Assembly: GCA_004802705.1 (NCBI GenBank)
Contig: SGPL01000542.1
Coordinates: forward strand, 8,286 to 22,014
Direction of reading: 5' to 3'
DNA: 13,729 nucleotides
DNA from: Bondarzewia mesenterica
Lineage: Eukaryota > Basidiomycota > Agaricomycetes > Russulales > Bondarzewiaceae
Every line of letters begins with the position of its first letter. The first letter of the stretch is position 1. The translations under genes and the position numbers were made by a program. Below are positions 1-8,889 of this stretch, piece after piece. Under the pieces are notes generated by a model that had not been told where the DNA came from, did not search any database, and saw nothing but the letters and a program-made list of their open reading frames with translations.

Positions 1-480
1 GNATCGNNNCNCNCCATCNCCCTTNTCNNNNTNCNCNGCNNNNTNTCANNGCTAATTCANGNGATTTNCCCCTCCCTTTTTTCCCTTGTTGCCTGCAGAT
101 GCTTNNCTCTGCGTCGGGAGGCCNNGGCNGCAGGACTTTNGTCCTTGCCTCGGGCTTTNNNCCANCNCCTNGTTTTCTCTCATCTCCTCNTTCCCTAGCA
201 CCNTCNTTACTTAAATATTTCAGACCGCTCTCATCTCAGACAGTGTNTCATTTGTTTTGTTTCTCNCTNGCCTTCATATCATTTNTGTCTGTACATACTT
301 TGTCTCCTCAAACCCGTCCCTCTGCTCCNCNGAAAGCTAGTCTTGGCGTAACATAGTAGCCTGTCCCCGCGTGATTNNAAATCTCAAGTGGTGTCTGTGC
401 CCCTCAAATGAATCACNCGCCTTTTGAGCTCNGCGCTACCACACATCAGAAAGGCCATAGAACTAAAATAATTTNTAAGG
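1..480. other. Low-quality sequence, no supported gene
   Basis: This stretch contains several dozen undetermined bases. A plus-strand open frame exists (about 99-356), but its translation contains many unknown residues, has no recognisable motif and lies in pyrimidine-rich sequence. I see nothing in it that I can assign. The scattering of N suggests single-pass read ends, so apparent stops and open frames are unreliable here. Confidence 0.6.
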
Positions 481-524
481 AAACAAAATGAGTAAGCACC
501 TCAGAAAACNATCAAAAGTCTTGA

Positions 525-740
525 GATGCTCAAAAGCATGCCTTGAGAGAATTGAAGGCTGCTATTAATTAGCACATTCTTAATGGAGTGGAGGCAGATA
601 GCATGCAGCCAGTGAGCTCTGACACTTTTATAGAGGTAGATGGCTTGTTTGAAGAGCTAGGGACAATAGGTGAGGATTTATGGATGACTTCAGAGAAGGA
701 TGAGGAGCTTGAGGAGAAGAATGACTGTCGATATCACTAA
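525..740 (+). pseudogene. Acidic exon-like remnant, unknown protein
   Basis: A 71-codon plus-strand frame follows a TGA at 522-524 and ends at TAA 738-740. It has one in-frame TAG at 570-572. Around that stop the peptide looks coding: DAQKHALRELKAAIN before it, and after it a strongly acidic stretch including MQPVSSDTFIEVDGLFEELG and ending in SEKDEELEEKND. The sequence from 743 to 842 is T-rich and ends in TTTACAG, like a fungal intron acceptor. A second possible exon follows (about 843-1000, containing WTFALQALPELKAIHSTSFLL). I do not recognise the family. It may be a fragment of a transposon-borne protein. N bases just downstream limit confidence. Confidence 0.3.
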
Positions 741-859
741 TCTGCATATATTGAAATTTTTACTTATTTTTTTTGTATAATTTTTTACCATCATACTATA
801 CACATATTTTATAATGCTCTTAATTTTTTTTTCTCTATTTACAGAGTTCAAGCTNAAAA

Positions 860-1567
860 GATATAGAGTGAGGATGTCTGCTANCACCATTTTATGGCAG
901 TGAGATCATGTGACTGGACATTTGCATTGCAGGCATTGCCAGAACTGAAAGCCATTCACTCAACAAGTTTTTTGTTAAAAGGTCTCAGTATATAATCAAT
1001 ATGGACCATGTGNCTGACTGACTTGTAAATAGTGATCTGATGTAAATATAAGATAAATAAATTAATACTAATTAAAAAATAATAAAATTTAAAATAAAGC
1101 TAACNACATCAGTGCTCTACAGGCAAGGTGCATAAAGATTGCTGCCTGTGCATGGATAGCACATTNAAGCATAAAAAAAGAAAGTATTTAGAAGATAATT
1201 AAAAAAAATTATATAAGACCTCAAAATGCTTATAAAAAGGCACTGTCAGTAAAAGGTGATTAGGCAGAAAAATAACCATACATATTTTTTTTAGTCTAAA
1301 TAAATTAAGCCTTATTAATCTTGTGTAGATCATCTACAGTGAGTACGTNACATCTCAGAAGGCTGAGGGTTTAAATTTGTTGCATTCCTTTTTGTTTAAG
1401 AGACATTCCTTNTCTCAAAATGACCTTACTTAGACATTCACATGTGTCATTATATCTGCCTTCATCATCATCAAAGAAACCTTTGAAATAAGCTTATCTC
1501 ATGTATGATGATAAGCAAGCTCCTGCTTGATGTGAGGGATAAGATAATACCTACTCATCCAATTGAA
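860..1567. other. AT-rich stretch without a gene
   Basis: Apart from the possible second exon noted for the preceding feature, this sequence is AT-rich with many A and T runs and stops in all frames. No RNA gene, terminal repeat or conserved motif was seen. Confidence 0.6.
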
Positions 1568-2353
1568 ACTTGTTTAGAGAGGGCCACTGCATTGTATGGC
1601 ATGAANGATTCCTGCCTTTTTTTAACTTTTTCTTAAAATTCTGAAATAAACTTCATCAAAGTTTTGAATAAATTAATATTGAAGCTGATCTTTCATTAAA
1701 TGAGTGCAATTGTGTTTGTGTAATCTTTGAATATATATTTTTAAATATGCATTCTCCATCTATAAATGTACCATTATATTTCTATACATTACAATCTTTA
1801 GAAATTATTCTTGCAGTAAAGTGATTGGATCCCCAATAAATAATGCCTCTTAATTAATATATAGTTNTNTTGATCATTATATTGAGATTAAAGTCTCCAG
1901 CCATTTGATTAANTTCTAATTGAAAAGTAATAGGTAGATGTTAGAATTNAGTTGTTCTTTAAAAAATATNAATATAAGATACACATAATCTTTCATCTTT
2001 GTGATCTAATAATAATTTTATAATAGCTGCAGTCGAAAGATCTTTATGACTCAAATCAGTATGCCATAAGGAACTTGTGATTGATGTTCCTTCAAATATT
2101 GCATTACATTGTTAATACCACAATTGAACTAATCTATATGATGATCTAGGCTTACATTGAGATATTATTTTATATAATTCATAAACATCTGTGCTAATTA
2201 TTTTAGACATAGGAAATAAGTTTTTATCAGCCTTGTTTAATTAAAAATATAGTGTATCTTTTGCTTCATTGATATCTATATTTATTTTAATTGCTTTTTT
2301 AATCTCTTTAGTTAATACATTTAGCAATAGATATTGCTTGACTTTGTGCTTCT
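1568..2353 (-). mobile_element. Protease-bearing DNA element, copy 1 (truncated)
   Basis: This segment aligns almost base for base with 12566 to about 13340, with mainly transition differences. Its left edge is the shared terminus ACTTGTTTAGAGAGGGCC at 1568. The match stops abruptly near 2353, where copy 2 continues but this copy changes to unrelated sequence. Only the 3' part of the element's minus-strand protease-like gene is therefore present. It holds the His-box half but not the Cys-box half. The flanks show no clear target-site duplication, as expected for a truncated copy. Confidence 0.8.
1650..2353 (-). pseudogene. Cysteine-protease-like gene, C-terminal half (copy 1)
   Basis: Read on the minus strand, this encodes the C-terminal half of the same protein as the pseudogene at the right end of the window. 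Recognisable parts in order are a segment like WHTDLSHKDLSTAAI, then LRGIIYWGSNHFTARIISKD (His codon at 1821-1823), then ITQTQLHSFNERSASILIYS ending at a stop. This order (His box, then a closing hydrophobic strand) resembles the end of ubiquitin-specific-protease-like (C19/papain-fold) domains. That is inference from motif shape. In-frame stops interrupt it: a TAA sits where copy 2 has CAA (Gln) just before LRGIIY, and another near the WCQ segment. The Trp TGG at 1833-1835 is intact here but is TGA in copy 2. It is a dead gene. Confidence 0.6.
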
Positions 2354-3384
2354 GTCAAGATGCTCTGTGTCTGGTGGCTTGACTGAAGTTGTCATGCCTG
2401 TTTTGGTGCCTAGCTTTTGGCAGTTCTGTNTAGATNAGGATTCAATCTGATGCTTGAGCTGAAGCCAAGGTCGAGCTGGAGTGANGTCAAAGGCAGGGGC
2501 TGGTACCCTGTATCCTATTGTGNATGAGTCTAGGCTAAACANAAAGTATAGACNAAGTATATCAAGCTGGGGNAAGAAGAAGCTGCTGTNGAGGTATAAA
2601 TAGCACCTGTTGCNNTGCACGGTGTCACACAGNGAAGCGGTTTGGAAGTGAGTCTAGTGATGGAAAACAACACCAAAAATGAACCAATAGCTTCTATGCC
2701 TAGACTTGCTCGGGGTTTCCTACTTTTCNGGAGAAGCCTAGTTGTTCGAGTTGGGTATTCCTTTAGTTTTTTANGCTGAAGCGNTAAGACAAAGCTATAC
2801 TCAAAGAGTATATGAGTGAAGGTGAGTGTGGGTAGGTATGAGGTAGGTCAGATGACCAAGAATGAATNATGATAATGAATGGCGAGTCTAGTCTTGANGA
2901 TGACTAGGATTNGACAGACGAATACGAGGCAACTTCAAATGATGACGACGATAATCTTAACTTGACTGGCGGATTCTAGACTGGGCTTGACCAACTTAGT
3001 CNAGCTTGAATGATGTATCCTGGACCTATAGCAATCANGAATTACGATGGACGAATATTTCNGCAGCACTTCCACGTCTGGAAAATTCTTNTGCGGAAAA
3101 CNAAGGGACGATATTGAAGATTCTGAATGGCCGTGTGCCTTCAGACAACTTCACGAATACGATGACTAGATAATATCCCCNTGTGGGATATCAAAGAATA
3201 AAAATGCACTAGGCTCAGTCTCAAAGTCTTGTAACTCCTGGTACAAGCAAATTAAAGACGGCTTAGATCGAGGATGAATTNGTTATGCTGGAGATCAAAG
3301 AATAATTCTATTCAGCTGCTAGCAGGTACTAGTCAGTCAGATAGAGTCAGCTAGCAAGGTAATACCAAGGTCAGTAGACACTTT
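2354..3384. other. Noncoding, N-containing stretch between element copy 1 and LTR-like repeat
   Basis: No frame with a recognisable protein was found. A minus-strand open frame near 2321-2620 has many unknown residues and no motif. A TATA-like TATAAATA lies at 2595-2602 on plus, but nothing recognisable follows. If the LTR candidate to the right is real and belongs to a minus-oriented retroelement, this would be its decayed leader or internal region. I cannot see gag or pol motifs in it. Confidence 0.45.
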
Positions 3385-3605
3385 TGTATTGCACTTATAA
3401 CTATAAATAAAGGGACAACAAAAGCTTGGAAAGCTTGAGTTGAAATAGGCACTGAAGAATGGGGGTAAGATAGATGGAAGAAGAGTGGGTCTAAGAGTTG
3501 ATCCTTAAAAAAAGCGGTCCCTGCTCCCTCTTTTATAGACCTCTAAGGGGGCAGTGTATGTATAATTAGTGGCAAACAAATGGGACCTTAATAATGCCCC
3601 ATACA
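3385..3605 (-). repeat. Candidate LTR of a retrotransposon (minus orientation)
   Basis: On the minus strand this 221-bp segment begins TGTAT and ends ATACA. These are the inverted TG...CA termini typical of LTRs. About 70 bp inside is a good TATA box (TCTATAAAAGAGGG, core at 3531-3537), followed by a pyrimidine-rich stretch, as in a U3-R-U5 layout. A primer-binding-like TTGGTATTACC occurs on minus at 3358-3368, but 16 bp from the LTR edge, farther than usual. No second LTR copy and no target duplication were found in the window. It could be a solo or 5' LTR remnant, or a chance TATA-bearing repeat. Confidence 0.4.
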
Positions 3606-4440
3606 GCTAAAATGAATAGAGAATAAGGCTGAAACACCAGGTGAGTCAGTATGACTCTTGCAGCTCCACCAGGCTGTGCATGGCTATGCTGAAACCAATT
3701 ACACCTGTAATAGGTTTCAAGGGGATGGCTGTGCAAGGCCAAGGCTGAGTATCCACTGCTCTGGAAGAATGGAGAGTCTGCATTCTCTGTAGTCCATAAA
3801 CTCGGTCTTTAGATTTAGACTGAGCCAATTCTAAGTTCCTTGGTCCAAGACCTCAGATTTTCCGAATTCTTTGGCTATAAGTCCTTCATATGGATGATGG
3901 TGGACTTATTGCCTCTGAATTCTGGACACGCAGAGTATACCAACCTTTAGAATTAAAAGGCAAAAAGTATCATACTAGGCAGAATAAAGCGAAACAGTTA
4001 GTTTACCGGCTTCAACCTTCAAGTATTCGTGTATGATACTTTGTGGCTTCGGCCAGCTTACTTATGCTTCCATAATTAGGGGGCACCAAATACTGTTCCT
4101 TTGTCCAAAACATATCGTATGAGAAAAGAATGCATCAAGAGAAACAACTGAGTGGGGGGGGGTCTAAGCGAACTTCTGCAGGTAAAGACTAATATGATAG
4201 GAGGCGGCAATAAAAAGCAGAAGGTATTTCCATCATTATGCTTCTTATAAAGGATATGAAACAAGACAATCAAGAAAACAAAAGGTGCATACAAATTAGT
4301 GAGCACGAGGGAGTCCAAGAAGCGAGTCACGAAAAACAAGAACAGCGAAATTCATAGCAAAATAGCAGGCAATCGGCAGCATTCGCAACAAGAAGAAAAA
4401 GCAAACAAGAAAGACAAATATATCATACTATACATCAGAG
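3606..4440. other. Intergenic stretch with degenerate, possibly retroelement-derived sequence
   Basis: No supported gene. Short minus-strand open frames (3646-3828 and 4076-4339) lack recognisable domains. On minus, TTTGGTGCCCCC near 4080-4091 is followed by an ATG and a short peptide-like run (SKLAEATKYHTRILEG after a one-base shift), a layout reminiscent of a retroelement primer site and gag start. This is weak. Other visible structures are an imperfect palindrome at 3691-3718 and a run of nine or more G near 4153. Confidence 0.4.
3691..3718. repeat. 28-bp imperfect palindrome
   Basis: The arms GAAACCaATTACA and TGTAATaGGTTTC pair at 12 of 13 positions around a 2-nt centre, so either strand could form a tight hairpin. 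The function is unknown. Confidence 0.7.
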
Positions 4441-5795
4441 CGTCCCCCTAGCCCATTCCTAACACCTTACCTAGCTTATCCGCCTCATCGCAGATGAGGA
4501 CGATGAAGTTGAGGTGAAAAGGGCTGGCAATCAGGATGGCGATAAGGGATCTGATCATGATCATATGCGATTGCCACTTACTGAGTTTACATTCCCTCCT
4601 GCACTTTCTCCCTCACAGCTTCGCCTCTCTCTTCGTTTGCTCGACCTTGACAAACACCTCGATGCACTGGACCAAAGAAGGCAGCGACTTGTTGAAAGGT
4701 GCGCGTGGGCCAGAAGGGCGAGGTGAGGTTTGAGGCCAGCACTCAGAGCAGACTGGGGCCGTGCTCGTTGTACACAAAGAAGAGACCGAATTGTTCGTCA
4801 CGGAGGAGTAGAGTCTGAACTGAAAAAGTGGATAGACGAGACGCACGTAGGTAAGATTCAACGACTAGGGTCGAGTTGGGGAAGATGATGAACGGGCAGT
4901 CGAATATGAGCCAAAATGGGAGGATTCGGTGGTTCGGCTGGGCCAAAGAATTTGAGGAGGAAGGAGGACTGAGAGGACGAACCGCGAGTGAAGATTCTAC
5001 AGAAAATCAGGAAGATGGGGGTAGAGATCGCAGGACAGGAGTAGCAGGCTGAGCGACGTAAAGGACAGAAGGAGGTGGTTCAGGTGGAGGCAGGAACGAT
5101 TGAGGCATTGGAGGAGTGGGGTGTGTAATGGACATGTGGAGGATGAGGACAAGGGATGCTGCACTTGCCTGGCTTTTATGCCACCCTGCTTGTGCGCATC
5201 TCCTCCTTTATTCTCCTGATTTCCTTTACCATTCCGTTCCTTGTGCCTTGCCTTTCTGGTCTTCATTCCTCTAGCACTGGATAATCACCGCGTCTAGCCA
5301 TTTGCTTCTTTTTGATCTTCTTTCTTGATCACCGTCTTCCTTGTCACCACCTCAGAATTTCCCGTTCAGAACCCATTTTGATTAACCCATGATTGCGGCT
5401 CCTTGCTCAAGATCCGCTCTTACCAGTCTTTTGTCATTATGAGCATCGTGCCATTATAATAGGTTCCGAATAATTTTGGGGCATGACAGCAGGACCAGAA
5501 GGCCATAGAGACACAAGGATGGAAAGCTTCGACATTTAACAAGACAAAGTCATTCAGAGAGATGAGCAAGCACATCAGTGGTCGGGATGTGCTGGGCACA
5601 CAGGTCCAGGAAAGACCTATTGACTACACACTGAAGCAGGTGCTATGAGAATTTTATCTAGGCGAGGAGCATGCGGAGGGCACAGGATGGGAGAAAGCAG
5701 TTGTTGGGCATCATGGATCAGTAAGTCTCTTTTTTCCTCAGGCTCACATCTCATGTGAGGGGCTGACTTGTGCTTTTTTTTTTTGCGTGTCAAAG
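4440..5795. other. Higher-GC mixed region, unassigned (possible gene fragments)
   Basis: The sequence is richer in G+C than its left neighbour and has overlapping short open frames on both strands between about 4514 and 4946. Several translations look protein-like on minus, such as PFIIFPNSTLVVESYLRAS, LRDEQFGLFFVYNEHGPSLL and RAPFNKSLPSLVQCIEVFVK, but I recognise no family. A minus-strand FIVLICDEADKL near 4475-4515, followed by GTAAGG, could be an exon edge of a P-loop ATPase, but no Walker A is visible. From 4990 to 5160 the plus strand is purine-rich, then switches to pyrimidine-rich until about 5275. Given the gene fragments next door, this may be more captured or decayed host sequence. 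Confidence 0.4.
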
Positions 5796-6570
5796 GTACA
5801 AACATGACATCATCACGGACGTGGGCCAAGTCACAGCAGCATTTGAGGCAACCAAAAGATAATTTGGCCGGCTAGATGTCGTGGTCAATATGGTGGGGTA
5901 TGGGGTTATTGGTGGGATAGAAGAGGTGCCTGAGGAGGTGGCGAGAAAACAGCTAGAAGTGCTGTTTTGGGGGCCCGTGCGCATCATGAAGGAGGTACGT
6001 GTGCAGCAAAATTGAGCTGAGTGAGGTGGAGTCGGCGTGTGCTCATTAGCAGTGTTCATGTGACTTAGGCTATCAATTTTTTCAGAGAGGTCAATCCAAA
6101 GGGACATGGCGGATGCATCCTAAATATCTTGTTATGTGGGGGATATGTGGGCCAGCAGGCAGCATCGTTCTACTCGGCCGGGAAGTTCAATGTGCTCCCC
6201 ATCCACTCAGTCGTCCACTCACACTGTTGATAGACAATTATTTAACTAACCACCACTACTACATGCAGCACTTAAGGGATTCATGGAAGCATTCACGAAG
6301 GAGATGCCACCCGAGTGGAATATTCGCGGAGTGATCGTCCAGCTGGGTGGATTTGACTCGCCATTCCTGTCCAACATACAGATGGTCCCGCCTCATCCAG
6401 CATATGATTAGAACAGCCCTGGGATGCAGATCTGCAAGATGATAGAAAGTGTGAAGCTTATGAGCGACGTGGACAAGGCTACGCAGGCCATCATCAAGAT
6501 ATTGAAGGAGAAGAACCTGCCATTGAGGGTGCAACTGGGGCCCGATGCCTAGTATCTCATGTCATGAAAG
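5796..6570 (+). pseudogene. Short-chain dehydrogenase/reductase (SDR) fragment
   Basis: Three exon-like blocks read as the middle and C-terminal part of a classical SDR, NAD(P)-dependent oxidoreductases with a Rossmann fold. Block A (5796-5994) has FGRLDVVVNMVGYGVIGGIE, where the usual NNAG motif is altered to NMVG. A 74-nt GT...AG intron (5995-6068) follows. Block B (6069 to about 6190) has NPKGHGGCILN and FYSAGKF, which keeps the catalytic Tyr-x-x-x-Lys. A second intron with branch-like CTAAC ends at 6268. Block C contains LKGFMEAFTKEMPPEWNIRG, VIVQLGGFDSPF and LRVQLGPDA. Stops interrupt it at 5860-5862 (TAA), 6409-6411 (TAG) and 6550-6552 (TAG, where a Trp is expected). The N-terminal cofactor-binding TGxxxGxG is not found upstream. 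The substrate cannot be inferred. It is a 5'-truncated, dead gene that retains introns. Confidence 0.85.
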
Positions 6571-6743
6571 GCAAGATAGACAAATTACAATCACGTCTGA
6601 CAGGCGATATGCTCGAGGTTCTTCCAGAATGTGGCGATGAAGGATCTGCAAGAGGGATACAAGATTAACTTCTCTTCAGTCAATAGGTACGCCTCTTTAC
6701 CTGTCTTGTTAGGCATCTGTAATTGACCGACTTTTCCTTAAAG

Positions 6744-7432
6744 CATATGTGCTCAATCTCCGCAGAGAGTCTGACATCCCGTACAACTCTGTCTTTTTCT
6801 CATACCCATACATTTCTCTAGATCGGGCCATTCTGTTCATCGAATTGGCAAAGATTGAGCACTTTGTGCAGGATTACCTGCAGAAAATGAACATAGAGAT
6901 CAGGGATTACAATGATATATGGTCATTCCTACGATGAAGGGAATGGGGCGAAGGCAAGGTACACACTTTCTGCCTCCTGCATACTACTTGTCACTGACTG
7001 TCCAAAAAAAAACAAGTCCTCATCTCCCCACAAACTTCGTATGCCATCTCACTCATGCTCACGCACTTCTGGTACACTGTCATGCTATCAATCATTGACG
7101 TGATGAAGAGCATCAAGACAAAAGTCGAGATTCAATGCATGAAGTGTGCATACCTGCATGATGGGGTGTGCTTTGTGTGCATGTTAGCGTGGCTTGAGGA
7201 GAAACTGGTGAGTGGGTACCAGATTATAGAATGGAAAGCCATAAAGTGGTTGACAGAGTTTAGGCACAAGGCAAAGAACTTCATGATGCTAGCATATAAG
7301 AATATTTCAGCTTCAGGCCCTAATGCCAGTGAGTATTTTTTTCTCGTCGATTTGATGCAGTTATTCGCTGCCACACTATTCGCCGCTGAAGAACAGTTCT
7401 CGATTTATAGACAAGGATACACCATATTTGAA
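6744..7432 (+). pseudogene. Aminopeptidase P (Xaa-Pro aminopeptidase, M24) fragment
   Basis: Exon-like blocks match the middle of fungal/animal cytosolic aminopeptidase P, a metallopeptidase that removes an N-terminal residue preceding proline. Block 1 (6744-6958) has VLNLRRESDIPYNSVFFSYP, FIELAKIEHFVQDYLQ and DIWSFLR-stop-REWGEGK; the stop is TGA at 6935-6937. Block 2 (about 7017-7328) has VLISPQTSYAISL, IDVMKSIKTKVEI, LAWLEEKLVSGYQIIEWKAI, LTEFRHKAKNF and ISASGPNA. Block 3 (7361-7432) has SLPHYSPLKNSSRFIDKDTP, with the conserved His of the LPHY motif. Intron-like gaps of 58, 32 and about 58 nt separate these blocks and the sequence after 7490, the last with a TTCTAAC branch-like motif. The N-terminal domain and the C-terminal metal ligands (Asp, Asp, His, Glu, Glu) are not found, and some splice phases do not fit. 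It is a non-functional internal fragment in the same direction as the SDR piece, about 170 bp after it. Confidence 0.85.
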
Positions 7433-7572
7433 GTACGTTCACACATCTTTCTTACCTGCATTCTTCTAACTCTGTCATCACTGTCTGCAGTGAGCCTTGG
7501 CTTGAGGCAGAAATTCAGTGAACTAGTTCTAAATTCATGGCTGTCATTATGGCAGACTGATGACCATCTTGG

Positions 7573-7660
7573 AATGTAGCCGATGTTGGTGAAGGTGTCA
7601 TTGTGAGTTATCTGATAGAGACATTCAGTGTTAATGTCATTGTTATTGAAGCTGGAGGAC
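7573..7660 (+). pseudogene. Possible FAD-oxidoreductase (GMC-like) N-terminal scrap
   Basis: A short frame reads VADVGEGVIVSYLIETFSVN and then VIVIEAGGQ. The spacing and the ending hydrophobic strand plus EAGG resemble the N-terminal FAD-binding fold of GMC oxidoreductases (GxGxxG...VLVLEAGG), but the glycine motif is not intact and the similarity stops after about 30 residues. It could be chance. The rest of 7490-7869 holds no recognisable coding sequence. Confidence 0.25.
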
Positions 7661-7869
7661 AGTACATTCTTCTTCAATCACATAGTAATCAAGCATCAAA
7701 GTCTTTAGATTGCCCATTCTTAAGTATTGGGCACACACTTCTATTTAGACTTCCATCCCCCTCGCATACAACAAGTAATCGGCCCTGCACATGTTTATTA
7801 TGTCTTTTGTTCAATCCCTCAGTTATTTCACAGTTGATAATTTCTCCACTGGCAGAAATATATACATAT

Positions 7870-7950
7870 ACTTGTCGGGAGTGGGCCGCTGTGATGCACG
7901 GCAGGAACAATTCCCGTTCTTTTTTGAACTTTAAAATAATATATTCATAT
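7870..7950 (+). repeat. Shared transposon terminus, copy 3
   Basis: ACTTGTCGGGAGTGGGCC and the following 45 or so bases, including a GGAACAATTCCC segment, match the ends at 1568, 12566 and (inverted) 10308. Upstream flanks of the four copies are unrelated, so the common boundary marks an element end. The match fades after about 7935, just before the FAS alpha fragment begins. Confidence 0.65.
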
Positions 7951-7952
7951 TA

Positions 7953-8475
7953 ATCCTCAATAACAAGCTTGCAAAAATTCTCATAAACAATCTCAGAGTA
8001 GACGATGTCGCCCTTTTCATTGACTTTGGTGTGGGGGCACAGCAGGAAATGTTACTGAGAGGAAATTAGACATGATATTAAGAAGAAAATGCAGCATCGT
8101 GACTCGCCATCTTTATACAATGTGGGCTGGTTAATAACCTCATGACAGTTATCAATTAACTGCTGACCGAACTTCTTTGCCAGAGAATACATCTCGCTAC
8201 AGCATGCGTCAACTTGGTCAATGACGTGCTGCATATATTTGGTGAGCTTGGAATCAGCCCTGTTCATGATGTCAATGTAATGTGCAGTGATCTCGTGATC
8301 GACAGTAGTGAGGCATCCAAAGGTCATATCGTAGAACATGAGCAGCACGTCTTGACAAACCTGGTTACAGGATGAGTCGAAGTGGTATGCCTTAAGAGGA
8401 TCAAAAGTGGGCTGAATACCATTGATGTAGATGTCACCATGCTCCTTGGCGCCGGGTCTGTCCATAAGGTCTGCT
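7953..8475 (-). pseudogene. fas2: Fatty acid synthase subunit alpha fragment (fungal type I FAS)
   Basis: On minus this reads as the linker region between the acyl-carrier and ketoreductase domains of the fungal FAS alpha chain, the cytosolic megasynthase that makes palmitate/stearate. Diagnostic stretches in order are EHGDIYINGIQPTFDPLKAY, FDSSCNQVCQDVLLMFYDM, VDHEITAHYIDIMNRADS, YMQHVIDQVD, MYSLAKKFGQQLIDNCHEV and NQPTLYKD. An intron with GC...AG ends (8055-8107, 53 nt, TCTAAT branch-like motif) follows. Splicing gives DVTFPAV, and then, after a one-base insertion in a C run near 8032, PHTKVNEKGDIVYSEIV. Substitutions at normally conserved positions (for example the usual WNW-like segment is CNQ) and the frameshift show decay. 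Only about 160 codons of a very large gene are present, and they end beside the transposon terminus at about 7950. Confidence 0.88.
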
Positions 8476-8830
8476 AATTCATAGTCACAAAGAATGGATG
8501 GGCGTGAAGGGCCTGCATATCGTGTCCACTGCTTGGCGGTCCAGCACCTAATTGGTCCAGTGGATCTCGGACCTAGACCACAGCAGCTTGAATGAGTGCG
8601 TGGCTTGAGGAATAAATGAGGACACCCACGAGGAGTTTCCACATGAGGTCCTTGACCTGCTCATCGATCGAACCTGTCAGGGAACAAATATTCAAGCTGC
8701 TTGATCTTCTGCCAGGTGACATATTCGGAGAGTCTTTAGAAGGCAAAACAGCCTGCAATCGTCTGGTATAAGACACATCCAAGTGCACACAAATCCGAAC
8801 TGTGAAAGTGTCAGTTGTGCGCACAATCAC
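8476..8830 (-). other. Exon-like open frame upstream of FAS fragment, unassigned
   Basis: A minus-strand frame (about 8573-8830) contains SKDSPNMSPGRRSSSLNICS, SLTGSIDEQVKDLMWKLLVG and VLIYSSSHALIQAAVV before a stop. It overlaps the 5' extension of the frame that carries the FAS fragment. It looks protein-like and has the same direction, but I cannot align it to a known part of FAS alpha. It may be a different captured piece. Confidence 0.25.
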
Positions 8831-8889
8831 ATAGATATTGTTTGAGTAAACCTTCTGCTAGTCTCATTCACTTCGAGCAATTTTAGAGA

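Noticed and set aside
690..890. Minus open frame with a hydrophobic end as a membrane protein
   Set aside because: The hydrophobic residues come from a T/A-rich, intron-like stretch. The start codon is uncertain and N bases lie within the frame.
4151..4162. G-run as a G-quadruplex
   Set aside because: It is one uninterrupted run without the other three G-tracts needed at short spacing.
4475..4515. DEADKL on minus as a DEAD-box helicase or clamp-loader ATPase
   Set aside because: Only the single motif is present. No Walker A, SAT or arginine-finger motif was found nearby on that strand.
5440..5795. N-terminal exon of the SDR gene
   Set aside because: There is a GTAAGT donor near 5721, but no TGxxxGxG or equivalent could be read in any frame upstream, so the fragment was left 5'-truncated.
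7055..7579. 174-aa continuous plus open frame as an intact gene
   Set aside because: Its first part is the aminopeptidase P exon, but it then reads through two introns. The family sequence (LPHYSPLK...) continues in another frame after the AG at 7360.
7870..7935. Shared terminus interpreted as a conserved coding exon
   Set aside because: Copies 1, 2 and 4 can be translated in one frame (for example GEGHCVAWHERFPPLF), but all four homologies start at the same base with unrelated flanks, which fits a transposon end better than an exon.
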